Numbered from the stretch's first letter, positions 1 to 10,805 are shown. The stretch: 47,534 bases of DNA from an uncultured Flammeovirgaceae bacterium (GCA_937899105.1 CALBPF010000311.1:1-47534), one strand, 5' to 3'. Notes: a model not told the origin generated them from the letters alone. A program made the numbers and translations.

Positions 1-3000
1 GACGTAGACGACCTCGTAGGCAACACAGGAACTACCGGACGTAACGGAGACCAATCATTCATCATTATAAATCCGGAACCAACCCAACAGCCCACACTAT
101 TTAGCGCTGTTGCAGGAGCGGACAACTTTACATTAAATACTTCATGGACCGCCGGAGGGGGGGTACAGTTGGCTGATGGCTATCTTCTATATATTATCGG
201 GCCAACGGGTACTTTCCCGTCCAACCCGGTAGACCTTATATCACAAGCAAATGACACTGATTTTAGCGATGACAGAGGAGTACTCAACACAGCGACTAAT
301 TCAGCGACTATTACGGGCTTAAGGTCAGGCACCCAATATAGTTTCAGGGTGTTTCCATACACCAATAGTGGAAACCAGATTGATTATAAAACAGATGCTA
401 CAGTTTTAACAGGGAACGGTACAACCAGTGTGGGACAAACATCTGTCGTGCTGTTTAATGGTGCTGCAGCTTCTATTTCCTCTCTCGTAAATACACAAGC
501 GTCCAGTTCTTCTAATTTTTCCTTTGTAATCATCGAAGACGGCGCCAGCTCAGCTATTGATAATGCGGATACACGTATAAATCAAATAGTAATAGATGTA
601 AGTACGGGTAACGATATTGATTGGACGGATGCTATTCAAGGTGTACAATTGAGTGATGGTACAAATGTGTTTAATACAGATGTTAATGGTGGAGACATAA
701 CAGTAACAGATGCTCAGATCACTTTTTCGAATTTACCTACCAGCTCAGGACAAATCGGTGAAAAACTCGACAACGCCACAAAAGTGTATTCACTTAACGT
801 ATGGCTGAGAAACCCTATTGCCGACGCCGCTCTTCAGAATACAATTGACGGACTGAACTTCTCATTTCAGATCAGCGACACGGGTGTAAGCTACGATGCA
901 AATAGTAGTCGACTGACAGGTACACAAACTGTGGTATCAGGTTCCACCAACAATGTAGTCAGTGTTGTTGCCACCACCTTAAATTGGGAAGTTCAACCCC
1001 CTGCTACGGCTGGTGTTCTAGCGCCGTTCACATCCGCTCCGGTTGTTGAAGCCGTGGATGCTAATGGTAATAGAGATTTGAATTATACTGGCACTGTTTC
1101 AGCATTAACAAACGCAGGTGGACTACTTATGAATAATAGTCCTGCGGGTTTAGCTAGCCCGTTTTCAGCAGGAGTTTACACTTTTGATATAACCGCAACA
1201 GGGTTTAACTATGGAGACGCTGGCGATGGTACATTAACAATGACCTCTACGGGGCTGACCTCCTCGCCTGCCTCTAGCACAGTAACGGTAAGTTATTCAG
1301 ATAACAGTACTATTACAGCTGGGGCATTAGTTGAGCCTTCCACTTTCTCATCTCTTAATACAAGCGCTCCAGTACAAGTTTTTGACTTTACTGTTAATGA
1401 CGATGTAACAGGCGTTACGGTAGATGATAGAGTTCCTACCAGAATTCAGGACCTCGTAATCACAGCGGGAACTGGCAACGACGTCACGGACTGGTCTCAA
1501 GTAATTACCGTGGCTCAACTAAGAACAGATCTTGGCGCTTTTGGCATAATAACTGTCAACGGAACAGTAGGGACCAATACCATAACCTTTTCAAGCATAC
1601 CTAATTTAAGCGTTCTGGATTTTGGTTTTGTAGGAGATAATGATGTTAGAACGTTTGAGTTGAGGATACAACTTTCAGCATCTATTTCTGCTGCCTTTGC
1701 TGATATTCTCGATAATCAAAACTTTGTTTTTGAAATCACTGATGCCAATATCACTACGGCTAGCGCCAGTAGTATACTGAATTCACCGGAAAGCGAAAAT
1801 TCGGGAAGTAGCAATCTTGCTATTAATGTAATCGCTCAAGAGCTAGACTTTGTAGTTGAGCCGAGTAATACCTTTATCAATGAAATAATGGCTCCTACCG
1901 TTCAAATAGAAGCCAATGATCAATTCGGACTAAGAGATCTTGATTATGCTGGTAATGCGACAATAAGTTCAACGGGTAGTGAAATCCCACCTCTTACCGC
2001 CAGCTTAACAAGTGGTCTTGGTACGGTGAGTAATATTGTCCATGATGCAACAGGCACCGGATTAATTTTGACAGCTGCGGATGATCTGACGCTATTAACA
2101 TCAGGCAACAGTACGACTTTTGACATCATTCCAGGAAACAATGAATCTGATATCATAGCCTCTTCGTTTTCCTACGAAGAAAACATCGACTATGCCATGT
2201 TTCAATCTGTAAGCACATCCAATACAGATCCAAAGGTATTTCAATTTGAGATCAGGGATGGTGCCAGCGGTGGCACACCTACCGATACAGATGTATTGCC
2301 GACTAACGTCATCGGGTTAAGTTTCAATGTCGCAAATGCCTCTCTCTTAAGAACCATTGGGCTCTTTGACAACGGAGATAACTTAATTGCCGAGGTGCCT
2401 GCTTCCAATCTTATCACCTTTGATCTTACATCGTCCCCTCTGGTGATCCCAGATGATGGAAGTTCTATATATCATTTAAGAGCTACATTCTCCAATGTTG
2501 TTACCGATAATGAGCAGTTCTCATTTACAGTGAATGTGGCAACTGCCAATAATCAAGGTTCTTCCTTTGAATCTACTGATGGAGCGCCTACGGCAGGTGT
2601 TGCCGCAATCAGCTCTGTTGCCGGTGACGATAACAGAATCGAGGTTAATGATGCGAAACTGGTGTTTGACCCTATTGGATCAGGGAGTTTGAATTCAAAT
2701 TTTACAACCAGAATCACCGTGCGTGCATTAGATGATAACGATAATCTGGATTTAGACTTTAATGAGACGATAACCGTTTATTCAAACACAAGCGATGATG
2801 GTGCTCTGGCTACCATAAACAATCCTACAGGTGCTTTTGGGGATGAAAGTTCTGGCATTTATTTATTCCCAGTGAATTTTCAATTTACTGAAGCTAGCAC
2901 GAATGTGATAATAACCTTGGGTACACCTACTTATGACGGCTCACCAGAGGCACCAGGAATGTCTGATCCTTTTCCTATTATTTCGTCACAAGAATCTTTC

Positions 3001-6000
3001 ATTACTTATATATCGGATGGTAGTGATATTCCCTATATCAGTTTTCCACCCACAAGTGGAGTTGGCGGTCTAACTGATATCAATAGCTACACAATAGCAG
3101 AATTTCAACTGCATGATGGAAACCCGGCTAGGGACGGTGATTTAGACGGTAATGGAGGTGACTCGGACGGCGCTCCAACTGTTATAAATACCTTAACCAT
3201 CAGTATTACGAACCATGAGAACCTTGATGAAGTTGGGATTTTCGATACGGGTGGAGTACAATATGGTGCAGATGTAACTGCTACTGCTTCCGTAACATTT
3301 ACTTCTGTGAATTTCACTGCTCCTGACAACCTTACCAATAACTTCTTAATTAAAGCAAGTTTCAAGGATAATACAGTGGACATTACCGACAATGCACCCA
3401 TTGATATAGTAATTACCGGGGTCACCATTAACAGTGGATCCGAATTTGAAGATAACATTGCCGGCGGAGAGCCTGACGGTCTTGGTACGTTTATCCCCGC
3501 TGAAACACCTGCTGGAAATAATAGAATAGAAGTAGTAGCGACGGAATTTGTATTTGTACAGCAACCGAGCAATATTGAAGGTATTGGAAATATTTCCGGT
3601 CCTCCAGCCTTAGAAGCACAGGATGCCGTGGGTAATATTGACTTAGACTATAACAGCAGCTACTCCGTATCTACACCTGAAGCCGGCTTGATAAATAACA
3701 CTGGCAACTTTATAGCTGGATCACTAGTATTAACAAACCTGGAATACACATCTACGGGAGATGGTCAACTCACTATAGGCGACCCATCGGCAACTATACC
3801 TAGTGTCATGAGTATTGGGGTAGATGTAATCAATACTAATCCTGTCTTGCTAACAACAGCCAATGGAATAAGAAATAACTTCCCGGCTTTAAACGCAGGG
3901 TCAATTAACATTCCCATTTTTGGTTTCAGTCTGGAGGCGGAACAAAACACACCTGGACAACCCGTTTTCAACGAAGTAACCATAAGGTTTACTAACCCTG
4001 TACCTGCAATAGATATTAAAGATGTATTTACCAATTTCAGATTGTTTACATCCTTAGATGGTAGCCTAGACGCTAGTTTTAACAATACCACAGAGTTACA
4101 ATTGGCTGTAGCCGGAGATAATTTCGTTACTTTTTCGGGATTAACAGAAGTCTTAGATGAAGATTTAGCCAATCAGTTCTATTACTTAGTGGTAGATGTT
4201 CAGTCAGGCGCCAATGACGAACTTCCGAGTATTCGTCCTTCTTTAATCTCAGCAGATATAGGAGTTACTTCAGGAAGTATAGCTCCAGTGAGCTTGCAAG
4301 GTTTAGATTACATTTTTGATGACACCAGAGCCCCACAAATTGTAAACCTCGTCCCATCAGATGATAATATCATTGTAAATATCAATACGCAGATATCTAT
4401 TACTTTCGATGAGGCCGTTAGAAGCCTGGACAACCGAATAAGGCTCCTAAGTCAGGATGATGCAACTGTTAACATAGAGCTTATGTCTCCCGTAGTTTCT
4501 GCAGATAGCACGACATATACATTTACATCACCAATGGCCTTAAACACGGAGCAGAATTATTATATTAATATAGAACCAGGTAGTACCAGTACTGGTGAAG
4601 GTTTTGTAGATAGATCAGACAATGGATTCCCGGGAATTTCTAATACCACAACCTGGAATTTCCGAACAGCAGATTCAAATCCTCCTGTAATGTCTGCCAT
4701 AACCTTAAGTGATATTCATGACATAGGTTTTAACTTCTCCTTGAGCCTTGACGAACCAGGCACTGTCTATTATGTGATTGTCGATCATACCGATCCATCA
4801 TTTGATATTACCGATTTTGATTCTTTTTCAGATATTGTCGGAGCATCAGAACTAGCGCAGGGTTCATTTGATGTTATATTTCCTAACCAAGCGCACGTAA
4901 CGCCGGTAACAGGCTTAAGTAATAATCAGGAATTTACAGTTTTCGCTATAGCTGAAGATGCCGGAGGTAATGAAATGACTATACCCGTGCAGTCTGCGCC
5001 TGACATTACAGACGGATTGTCTACAAATGGTGTGGTTGTTACTGGCCCTACGGTAAATATTTGTGTTGGTGAATCCCAGCCGCTTACCCAAAGTATCTTA
5101 ATAAGAGAAGGTAATAATAATGATTTTCAAACTGTCAATGGCCCTACTGTTACCTACACCATTGGCACAAATTCAAGTGATTTTGTATTTGATACCAATG
5201 CCGTCCTGACCATATCTATTCCCGGTAGTTCAGACCTCAGCAATGTGTCCTATCAATACTTGAGCGCAAGCGCAATAAGAATAACTTACAATGTAAACGG
5301 CACCTCAGAACGTGACTTCATCAGAATAGACGGCGTTGAAATGATTGTCGCTAATGCAGGCGGGAATGGTACTTTAGAGCGTATAGGTGGTACCGCGGGT
5401 CATGATGGCAATTCGGAAACGGATGCACAGATACACGCTGCCATTGGCACTACTAACTCTTCTGTGATTGCCAATTTCACCTTTGACCCAGAAGAAATCT
5501 CCTTTAGCAACCAAGATACTCTTAACTACGATCTAATTGCTGATCCTACACTTATCCTTGGCACGAACGATTTTTCAGGTCCTGGAGTAATAGGTAATAT
5601 CACGGATGGATATCAATTTGATCCTCAAGGTACGAATGTGGGATTTAACGAAATTACATTACTACATACGGACCAATTTGGTTGTACGGCCACATCCACA
5701 AGAACAGTTACTGTTTTTGACGGGAGTGACCCCATTCCTAGTTTGCTAGATAATTACTGCGAGAATGGAGGTGCGATTGCAATAGATGGTGCGGGAAGAA
5801 CCGGTTTTACTCTTGAAGAACTAGATATTGATGTAGATGGCTTAGTGAATCCTGCGGATATCTCTAATCCCAACGTATTGGTACAAACCGGTGCAGATTG
5901 GGATTTTGATGTGGACTTAGCCGATAACACCTTAAATCCAGACAGTATTGTAGCTATCAGATTTACCGCAAAATACAGAAGTAATTTTAATGCGCAAGAT

Positions 6001-8481
6001 TCACTTATTGTCCAGAAGTTGGTGTTTATTGGCGAGACTCCTGCTATTTCTCTTTCAATTCAAAACAATGGACCGGATCCAATGGATAATTCCAATTTTT
6101 GTGTCGATGGAGACGCCATTACATTAGCCGGTAGTCGTGATATTGATAGGTATCCGACGGGTATAAGTACTTTCTCAATTACAGGGGGTAATGTGGCCGG
6201 ATTAAATGATAACGGAGACGGAACCGCGTTTCTAGATCCTGAAGATACCGGTGTGTCGCAAAATTTACGTGTTTTTTATGAATTTGAAGAAGGTTTAACA
6301 GGATGTGAAAATACCGTATTTCAGGATATTATAATCAACCCCAAACCAGAAGCTACATTCCGTAACCCGCCAGGATGTGTGGATATTCCATATAGATTTA
6401 CTGGGGTTGGTACAATAGACAATAGCATAGTTACCGGAGCCCAAATAACAGAATTTGAATGGGATTTTGATGATATATTGAATCAAACCGGAGCTAATCC
6501 GAATAGAGAGACAATTGAAGATCCTGATCATATATTTATTGAAGCCGGGATTTACAATGTACAATTCAGCGTCACATCGGACGTAGGATGTCAATCGGAG
6601 GTTGCACTAGAGGCTGTAAACATCGGAAACAACCCAATTGTTGATTTTACATTCCAGGGCATTGGGCTGACAGAAGAAACTACATTTACTCCCCAAGTAA
6701 CCAATATTGATTTAGCAACTGAATTGAAAGGATTAGTCTGGGAGTTTAACGGTTTTCCTGAAGACACCGTATTTTTTAATACAACACTTGAGACTTTCGG
6801 TTTTACATTTCCAACAACAGATAAGCAGTTTGTCAATCTACAGGGTATCAGTGATAAGAATTGTGTTGGAACCAAGCAAGACAGCTTATTTATAGTACCT
6901 ATAGAGCCTATCACCACTACAGATACTTATCAAGCGGATTTTGAATTAGGTCAACAAAATTGGATAAGTTGGGGAACTAACACTTCTTGGTTAGTCAATG
7001 ATTCAGGAGGATCGACGATTGTCGAAAGTGCTGATGTAGATCTAAATGGTAAAACAAACTTCTGGGTGACAGGTACCGGAGAATACAATCCCTCTGAGTT
7101 TTCATTTGTATATAGTCCAATATTTGACATCTCAGCACTTAATAAACCTCTTTTATCCCTGAATACATTTAGAGATATTATTAGCGAAGATGGGGCGATC
7201 ATCGAATATTCGATGTCAGGTTTTGCAACTGATGGTTCTTCCAATTGGCAGCTACTAGGTGATCTTGACGAGTCAAATGGTATTGAAAATTGGTATAATC
7301 AACGTGATATATCAGAATTTTCAGGGTCTAACTTGAATGACAACCCCAGTGATATCGGTTGGACGCTTAGCGACTCATTATGGCGAGATTCCAAACAATC
7401 ACTTACTGCAATTAAAGCGCAAGGAGATCGATTCCAACTACGAGTAGGATTTATTTCAAGCGAGTTCTCTGCCGCAGATGGATTTGCATTTGATAATGTA
7501 TTTATTGGAGAGGCTACGCGTACGGTACTTATTGAAAACTTCAGGAATGCGTCTCAAGCCACTGACACAAAAAATAATGCAGATATATTATTTAGCACTT
7601 ATATCAATGGAATAGATGAAGATACAGATGCCATAGTAATGAACTACCATACTGATTTCCCTGGAACAGATCCCGTTAATGATGCAAATCCGATAGATCC
7701 TAGCGCCCGGGCGCTTTTTTATGGATTTTCCTCATCTCCTTCTATCTCCATCGATGGAACAACCAGCCTAACGGGCCCTATAACTTCAGATTGGCTGACC
7801 GATCAAGTTGGATTCCGAGCGCTTGAGCTCTCATCTTTTGATATAGAAATAGATTTATCGGTTGATGCTGGTAACCTTATCGTTAGCCCGACAATTACAC
7901 AACTGCTACCTGATGTAGGTAATGATTTGCTCTTGTACGCAGCAATACTTGAAAAGGACGTTATGGTGCAAGAGACCGTAGCTAGTGGTGAGACGGTTTT
8001 CTATTATGCTTTACAAAAAATGCTTCCGGATGCGGCGGGACTTGCGGTTTCAATAAATGACATTTCAAACCCGGTTGAATTCCAATTGAATCCAAATGGA
8101 TCGATAGATACAGACGATATGGCCGTAGTTGTTTTTATTCAGGACGAGTTTACCAAAGAAATCTACCAAGCTGCGCTACGAACCGACGTACCGGTACCCG
8201 CCAATATTACGAGTGTTGAGGCAAGATTAACGGGAACAATTGGCCTATACCCTAACCCGGCCAGTCAAAAAGTTACTTTGAGGTTTAATAATCAGCTGAA
8301 GCCCGAAACACCGGTTACCATCTATGATCAGTTTGGTAAATTAGTGTTTGAACAATCTATCGAATTAGGCACGGATCAACTTGTAATAGACACACGTGAT
8401 TTTGTTCCGGGGCTTTACCATGTTCAACTGCAGTTATCGGACGGTGAGGTATTACGAGAGCGTTTAATGATCATGCACTAG
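1..8481 (+). CDS. Giant T9SS-secreted multidomain adhesin-like protein, C-terminal part (5' end outside window)
   Basis: The frame is open from base 1 with no stop, so the first in-window start-like codon (TTG at 169) is not the real start and at least 2826 residues are present. In order: a fibronectin-III-like stretch (to about base 420); tandem composite beta-domain repeats (about 445-4300); a Big_5/SbsA Ig-like domain (about 4324-4675, beginning at RAPQIVNLVPSDDN); another FN3-like module (to about 4980); Ig/PKD-like modules, including one PKD with FEWDFDD near 6450; a MAM/jelly-roll-like region (about 6930-7530); a thioredoxin-like region without cysteines (about 7525-7770); and a T9SS type A sorting domain (about 8220-8481, with LYPNPASQKVTLRF and a GLYHVQL turn). 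Such proteins cross the outer membrane through T9SS and are anchored or released. No catalytic domain is recognisable, so adhesion or a surface-matrix role is inferred. Confidence 0.9.
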   Translation, partial: DVDDLVGNTGTTGRNGDQSFIIINPEPTQQPTLFSAVAGADNFTLNTSWTAGGGVQLADGYLLYIIGPTGTFPSNPVDLISQANDTDFSDDRGVLNTATNSATITGLRSGTQYSFRVFPYTNSGNQIDYKTDATVLTGNGTTSVGQTSVVLFNGAAASISSLVNTQASSSSNFSFVIIEDGASSAIDNADTRINQIVIDVSTGNDIDWTDAIQGVQLSDGTNVFNTDVNGGDITVTDAQITFSNLPTSSGQIGEKLDNATKVYSLNVWLRNPIADAALQNTIDGLNFSFQISDTGVSYDANSSRLTGTQTVVSGSTNNVVSVVATTLNWEVQPPATAGVLAPFTSAPVVEAVDANGNRDLNYTGTVSALTNAGGLLMNNSPAGLASPFSAGVYTFDITATGFNYGDAGDGTLTMTSTGLTSSPASSTVTVSYSDNSTITAGALVEPSTFSSLNTSAPVQVFDFTVNDDVTGVTVDDRVPTRIQDLVITAGTGNDVTDWSQVITVAQLRTDLGAFGIITVNGTVGTNTITFSSIPNLSVLDFGFVGDNDVRTFELRIQLSASISAAFADILDNQNFVFEITDANITTASASSILNSPESENSGSSNLAINVIAQELDFVVEPSNTFINEIMAPTVQIEANDQFGLRDLDYAGNATISSTGSEIPPLTASLTSGLGTVSNIVHDATGTGLILTAADDLTLLTSGNSTTFDIIPGNNESDIIASSFSYEENIDYAMFQSVSTSNTDPKVFQFEIRDGASGGTPTDTDVLPTNVIGLSFNVANASLLRTIGLFDNGDNLIAEVPASNLITFDLTSSPLVIPDDGSSIYHLRATFSNVVTDNEQFSFTVNVATANNQGSSFESTDGAPTAGVAAISSVAGDDNRIEVNDAKLVFDPIGSGSLNSNFTTRITVRALDDNDNLDLDFNETITVYSNTSDDGALATINNPTGAFGDESSGIYLFPVNFQFTEASTNVIITLGTPTYDGSPEAPGMSDPFPIISSQESFITYISDGSDIPYISFPPTSGVGGLTDINSYTIAEFQLHDGNPARDGDLDGNGGDSDGAPTVINTLTISITNHENLDEVGIFDTGGVQYGADVTATASVTFTSVNFTAPDNLTNNFLIKASFKDNTVDITDNAPIDIVITGVTINSGSEFEDNIAGGEPDGLGTFIPAETPAGNNRIEVVATEFVFVQQPSNIEGIGNISGPPALEAQDAVGNIDLDYNSSYSVSTPEAGLINNTGNFIAGSLVLTNLEYTSTGDGQLTIGDPSATIPSVMSIGVDVINTNPVLLTTANGIRNNFPALNAGSINIPIFGFSLEAEQNTPGQPVFNEVTIRFTNPVPAIDIKDVFTNFRLFTSLDGSLDASFNNTTELQLAVAGDNFVTFSGLTEVLDEDLANQFYYLVVDVQSGANDELPSIRPSLISADIGVTSGSIAPVSLQGLDYIFDDTRAPQIVNLVPSDDNIIVNINTQISITFDEAVRSLDNRIRLLSQDDATVNIELMSPVVSADSTTYTFTSPMALNTEQNYYINIEPGSTSTGEGFVDRSDNGFPGISNTTTWNFRTADSNPPVMSAITLSDIHDIGFNFSLSLDEPGTVYYVIVDHTDPSFDITDFDSFSDIVGASELAQGSFDVIFPNQAHVTPVTGLSNNQEFTVFAIAEDAGGNEMTIPVQSAPDITDGLSTNGVVVTGPTVNICVGESQPLTQSILIREGNNNDFQTVNGPTVTYTIGTNSSDFVFDTNAVLTISIPGSSDLSNVSYQYLSASAIRITYNVNGTSERDFIRIDGVEMIVANAGGNGTLERIGGTAGHDGNSETDAQIHAAIGTTNSSVIANFTFDPEEISFSNQDTLNYDLIADPTLILGTNDFSGPGVIGNITDGYQFDPQGTNVGFNEITLLHTDQFGCTATSTRTVTVFDGSDPIPSLLDNYCENGGAIAIDGAGRTGFTLEELDIDVDGLVNPADISNPNVLVQTGADWDFDVDLADNTLNPDSIVAIRFTAKYRSNFNAQDSLIVQKLVFIGETPAISLSIQNNGPDPMDNSNFCVDGDAITLAGSRDIDRYPTGISTFSITGGNVAGLNDNGDGTAFLDPEDTGVSQNLRVFYEFEEGLTGCENTVFQDIIINPKPEATFRNPPGCVDIPYRFTGVGTIDNSIVTGAQITEFEWDFDDILNQTGANPNRETIEDPDHIFIEAGIYNVQFSVTSDVGCQSEVALEAVNIGNNPIVDFTFQGIGLTEETTFTPQVTNIDLATELKGLVWEFNGFPEDTVFFNTTLETFGFTFPTTDKQFVNLQGISDKNCVGTKQDSLFIVPIEPITTTDTYQADFELGQQNWISWGTNTSWLVNDSGGSTIVESADVDLNGKTNFWVTGTGEYNPSEFSFVYSPIFDISALNKPLLSLNTFRDIISEDGAIIEYSMSGFATDGSSNWQLLGDLDESNGIENWYNQRDISEFSGSNLNDNPSDIGWTLSDSLWRDSKQSLTAIKAQGDRFQLRVGFISSEFSAADGFAFDNVFIGEATRTVLIENFRNASQATDTKNNADILFSTYINGIDEDTDAIVMNYHTDFPGTDPVNDANPIDPSARALFYGFSSSPSISIDGTTSLTGPITSDWLTDQVGFRALELSSFDIEIDLSVDAGNLIVSPTITQLLPDVGNDLLLYAAILEKDVMVQETVASGETVFYYALQKMLPDAAGLAVSINDISNPVEFQLNPNGSIDTDDMAVVVFIQDEFTKEIYQAALRTDVPVPANITSVEARLTGTIGLYPNPASQKVTLRFNNQLKPETPVTIYDQFGKLVFEQSIELGTDQLVIDTRDFVPGLYHVQLQLSDGEVLRERLMIMH
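445..4300 (+). repeat. Diverged tandem composite repeats of about 283 residues inside the giant T9SS protein
   Basis: Two alternating module types recur. Type A has an F-x-I-x-DG core followed by x-PTxIxxLxI and an xDxGxxx turn; copies begin near 445, 1300, 2140, 2990 and 3835. Type B has the form (F/W)xVxPxxxxxxxxxAPxVxxxAxDxxGxxDLDYxG; copies begin near 981, 1843, 2659 and 3547. The period is about 840-860 bases (about 283 residues). DNA-level identity is low, so the duplications look old and the units do not appear prone to slippage. The fifth A unit is followed by the Big_5 domain instead of another B unit. Confidence 0.75.
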
Positions 8482-8483
8482 TT

Positions 8484-8512
8484 ACTACAAAAGTCTTATA
8501 GACTTTTGTAGT
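8484..8512. terminator. Bidirectional hairpin between convergent genes
   Basis: There is a perfect 12-bp stem (ACTACAAAAGTC, loop TTATA, GACTTTTGTAGT) starting 3 bases after the stop codon of the giant gene and 12 bases before the stop of the facing minus-strand gene. It has no long T tract, but symmetry and position suggest it terminates both transcripts or protects their 3' ends. Confidence 0.7.
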
Positions 8513-8524
8513 CCGGGTTTGTGT

Positions 8525-9307
8525 TTACCTCTTAATAAATTTCTCCCTGCGGTTTTGAATTTCCAGAAAGTATTCGCCTGGCTTAAGGTTAATCAACAAC
8601 ACTTCCCTTCCTCTCCCCTGCTTGATCAGCTTACCCTGGAAATCGAGAACTTTAAATGCTGTACTGTCTGATAATGTAAGTTGTGAAGTAGCGATTACCG
8701 GCTTGAAAGTAATGAGTGTATCCACCTTGGTATAATAGAGGTCTAATGAATAGGCTTCAAAACCGTCATTTGAACTGTACCTAACCCGATACTTATTTTC
8801 ACCTTTAACATGGTCAGCAGAGATGGCATAAAAGTTATCAGATAAATTCTGTTTGCCTTGCACACTACCTAACTTCTCCCATCCAGGCTTTGGGGTTTCT
8901 CGTTGTACCGTAAATACTCCTGGCTGTTTTTCGCCAAAAGTGGTCCAACGGACACTGTTATTGTCTACTTCAGCGCTTAAGAATTTAAAGTCAGCAACCG
9001 TTTTTAGTACATATTGGTTAATTATCGTTGGTCTGCAGCCCTCTCTATGTTCAATGCGGATAACGACCAGATCATTGATTGCCAGATAGGAAAGGTCTAT
9101 TTTGAACGCCGATACCTTGGGATCTTCTAATACCAGACGGTCGTTTACAAATACTTTTTGCGTACAAAAACTCGAAGTTACCCGGTTAAAAGGGTTCTGG
9201 ACGAAAACATCTTTACCCTGATATGCCCCTGAAAGTACCAGTTCACCAGCAAGTACCCTGGCAATACAAATGACGTGTAGTATAAAGAGTAAGGTTATCC
9301 TGCGCAT
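8525..9307 (-). CDS. Small secreted protein with T9SS C-terminal sorting domain
   Basis: The product has 260 residues from the ATG at 9307. I prefer this start to an upstream in-frame ATG at 9346 because it puts a signal peptide (MRRITLLFILHVICIARVLA) at the N-terminus. The middle is beta-rich with no enzyme motif. The C-terminus (FKVLDFQGKLIKQG ... GEYFLEIQNRREKFIKR) has the form of the T9SS type A sorting domain: a short beta strand, a K-rich turn, and an FxxQGKLI-type core. It faces the giant T9SS protein across a hairpin and lies 122 bases downstream of a permease gene on the same strand. That 122-base gap shows no clear terminator. Function is unknown beyond secretion by T9SS. Confidence 0.8.
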   Translation of the reverse strand: MRRITLLFILHVICIARVLAGELVLSGAYQGKDVFVQNPFNRVTSSFCTQKVFVNDRLVLEDPKVSAFKIDLSYLAINDLVVIRIEHREGCRPTIINQYVLKTVADFKFLSAEVDNNSVRWTTFGEKQPGVFTVQRETPKPGWEKLGSVQGKQNLSDNFYAISADHVKGENKYRVRYSSNDGFEAYSLDLYYTKVDTLITFKPVIATSQLTLSDSTAFKVLDFQGKLIKQGRGREVLLINLKPGEYFLEIQNRREKFIKR

Positions 9308-9429
9308 AGACCCTGCTAAATAGGATAATATTTCATTGAGACACAAGTATGTAAGTAGTAAGTCCTTATCCTCTGGTCTTGGGTTTATTTAAATATTTTC
9401 CTCAGCTCAGTACTCTATACTCTTACTAA

Positions 9430-10665
9430 CTATTCGAATCGTAAAGACTCAATGGGATCCAGTTTAGCCGCTTTGTTTGCCGGGAGGAAACCTGAAATTA
9501 ACCCGACTACTATACAAACCGCAAGACCAATAAATACCCATACCCACGGAACTACAAAACCACTTATCTGGAGCGCTTTAGCCATTAAATTTCCTACACC
9601 AATCCCCAATATTACACCGGCTATTCCGCCCATCATGCAGACCACTATTGCCTCAATGATGAACTGTTCCCGGATGCGCTTAGGGGTAGCGCCCAGAGCT
9701 TTTCTCACCCCTACTTCGCGCGTTCGCTCGGTAACGGAAACCATCATAATATTCATTAAAGCTATAGAAGCGCCTAATAGTGTTACAAAGCCTATTCCAA
9801 AAGCCCCTGTTTGCATGTAGCCTGTAATTTCAGCTAATTGTTCTGCAAGCGACTCACTCTTTACAATTTCAAATGAATTCGGCTGACCTAATGGATCCTG
9901 ACGAATCTTACGCATTATCCCCGTAGCCTCGCCCATGGCATACGCCATATCATCTACATTTTTAATACCTACCGTCATGGTATAACGAAGTATGCGGGAC
10001 GAAGATAATCTGCTTGCATTGAGTACCGGAATGATCACTTGATTATCCGGTGAGTTACCGCCGGCCTCGCCACGTTCAACTAACTCGGCAATAACTTTAT
10101 ATTTTCCTCCTAAAATGGAAATCTCCGTATTTAATACTTCTTCATTCTTTTCATACAGAATATCTACCTCATCCTTACCTAAAATCACCACATTTGAACC
10201 ATACTGGTTTTCTATGATGGAAAAATTCCTGCCCTTTTCTATATCCAAACCCTCTAGCGCTACATATTGCTCATTGCCCCCTATCACTCTTACATTCGGG
10301 TTTGTCTTTTCAGATCTCCTTTTTATCTCAGCCAACCCGGTGACATAAGTGGACAAACTTATTTCGGCAGGATAATTATAATTATCAATAAACCGAATAG
10401 CTTCTTTCAGTTTTAGCGGTGGTTGGGACTTTTCCGTAACTCCTTGCCTACGGCCGCCTCTTACCCTTTTAGAGTAAATATCAAAAGTATTCACCCCCAG
10501 ATCGGAAAGGGAGTCAGTAACAGAATTCTGAATCCCGTCAATAGCCGTTAAGATGCCCACAAGCGAAGTTATGCCAATAGCTACTATCAACGCGGTCAAA
10601 ACCGTTCGAAGCAGATTAGCGTTAATGGACCTTAGTCCTTCTTTTATATTTTCTACAAGATTCAT
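9430..10665 (-). CDS. MacB/FtsX-type ABC transporter permease
   Basis: The 411-residue protein has one N-terminal membrane segment (about residues 20-43), a large periplasmic MacB_PCD domain (about 45-275), and a C-terminal FtsX domain with three membrane segments (about 285-400). The hallmark cytoplasmic loop [19 protein letters not shown] and the C-terminal [17 protein letters not shown] are both present. Family members pair with a LolD/MacB-like ATPase to move lipoproteins, peptides or drugs or to transmit force across the envelope. No ATPase gene is in the window, so the partner must be encoded elsewhere and the substrate cannot be named. It is transcribed alone, possibly together with the downstream T9SS cargo gene. 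Confidence 0.9.
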   Translation of the reverse strand: MNLVENIKEGLRSINANLLRTVLTALIVAIGITSLVGILTAIDGIQNSVTDSLSDLGVNTFDIYSKRVRGGRRQGVTEKSQPPLKLKEAIRFIDNYNYPAEISLSTYVTGLAEIKRRSEKTNPNVRVIGGNEQYVALEGLDIEKGRNFSIIENQYGSNVVILGKDEVDILYEKNEEVLNTEISILGGKYKVIAELVERGEAGGNSPDNQVIIPVLNASRLSSSRILRYTMTVGIKNVDDMAYAMGEATGIMRKIRQDPLGQPNSFEIVKSESLAEQLAEITGYMQTGAFGIGFVTLLGASIALMNIMMVSVTERTREVGVRKALGATPKRIREQFIIEAIVVCMMGGIAGVILGIGVGNLMAKALQISGFVVPWVWVFIGLAVCIVVGLISGFLPANKAAKLDPIESLRFE

Positions 10666-10709
10666 CCTTGTTGCTATTTACCGTTGATAAAATATTCTTT
10701 TTTACGAAA

Positions 10710-10739
10710 CTAAACTAAATATAAAATCCGTTGAACAAA
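10710..10739 (-). promoter_or_regulatory. Candidate Bacteroidota promoter for the permease gene
   Basis: Read on the minus strand, TTTG (10739-10736) is followed after 18 bases by TAGTTTAG (10717-10710), a 7 of 8 match to TAnnTTTG. It lies about 45 bases before the permease ATG. The spacing is close to the usual 19-21 bases. This is a sequence match only. Confidence 0.35.
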
Positions 10740-10805
10740 TTGTAAATAGTACGATTAGATGATAAACGATTTTATCGGTAATTTAAACTGCTGAACAATT
10801 CCACT

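Noticed and set aside
3105..3572. Minus-strand open frame of 155 codons inside the giant T9SS gene
   Set aside because: It lies wholly antisense to a clearly coding beta-domain region, has no domain pattern and a low-complexity Ser/Val/Pro composition typical of a reverse shadow frame.
9452..9820. Plus-strand open frame of 122 codons over the permease C-terminus
   Set aside because: It is the reverse shadow of membrane helices of the FtsX domain; the Thr/Ile/Pro-rich product has no family features.
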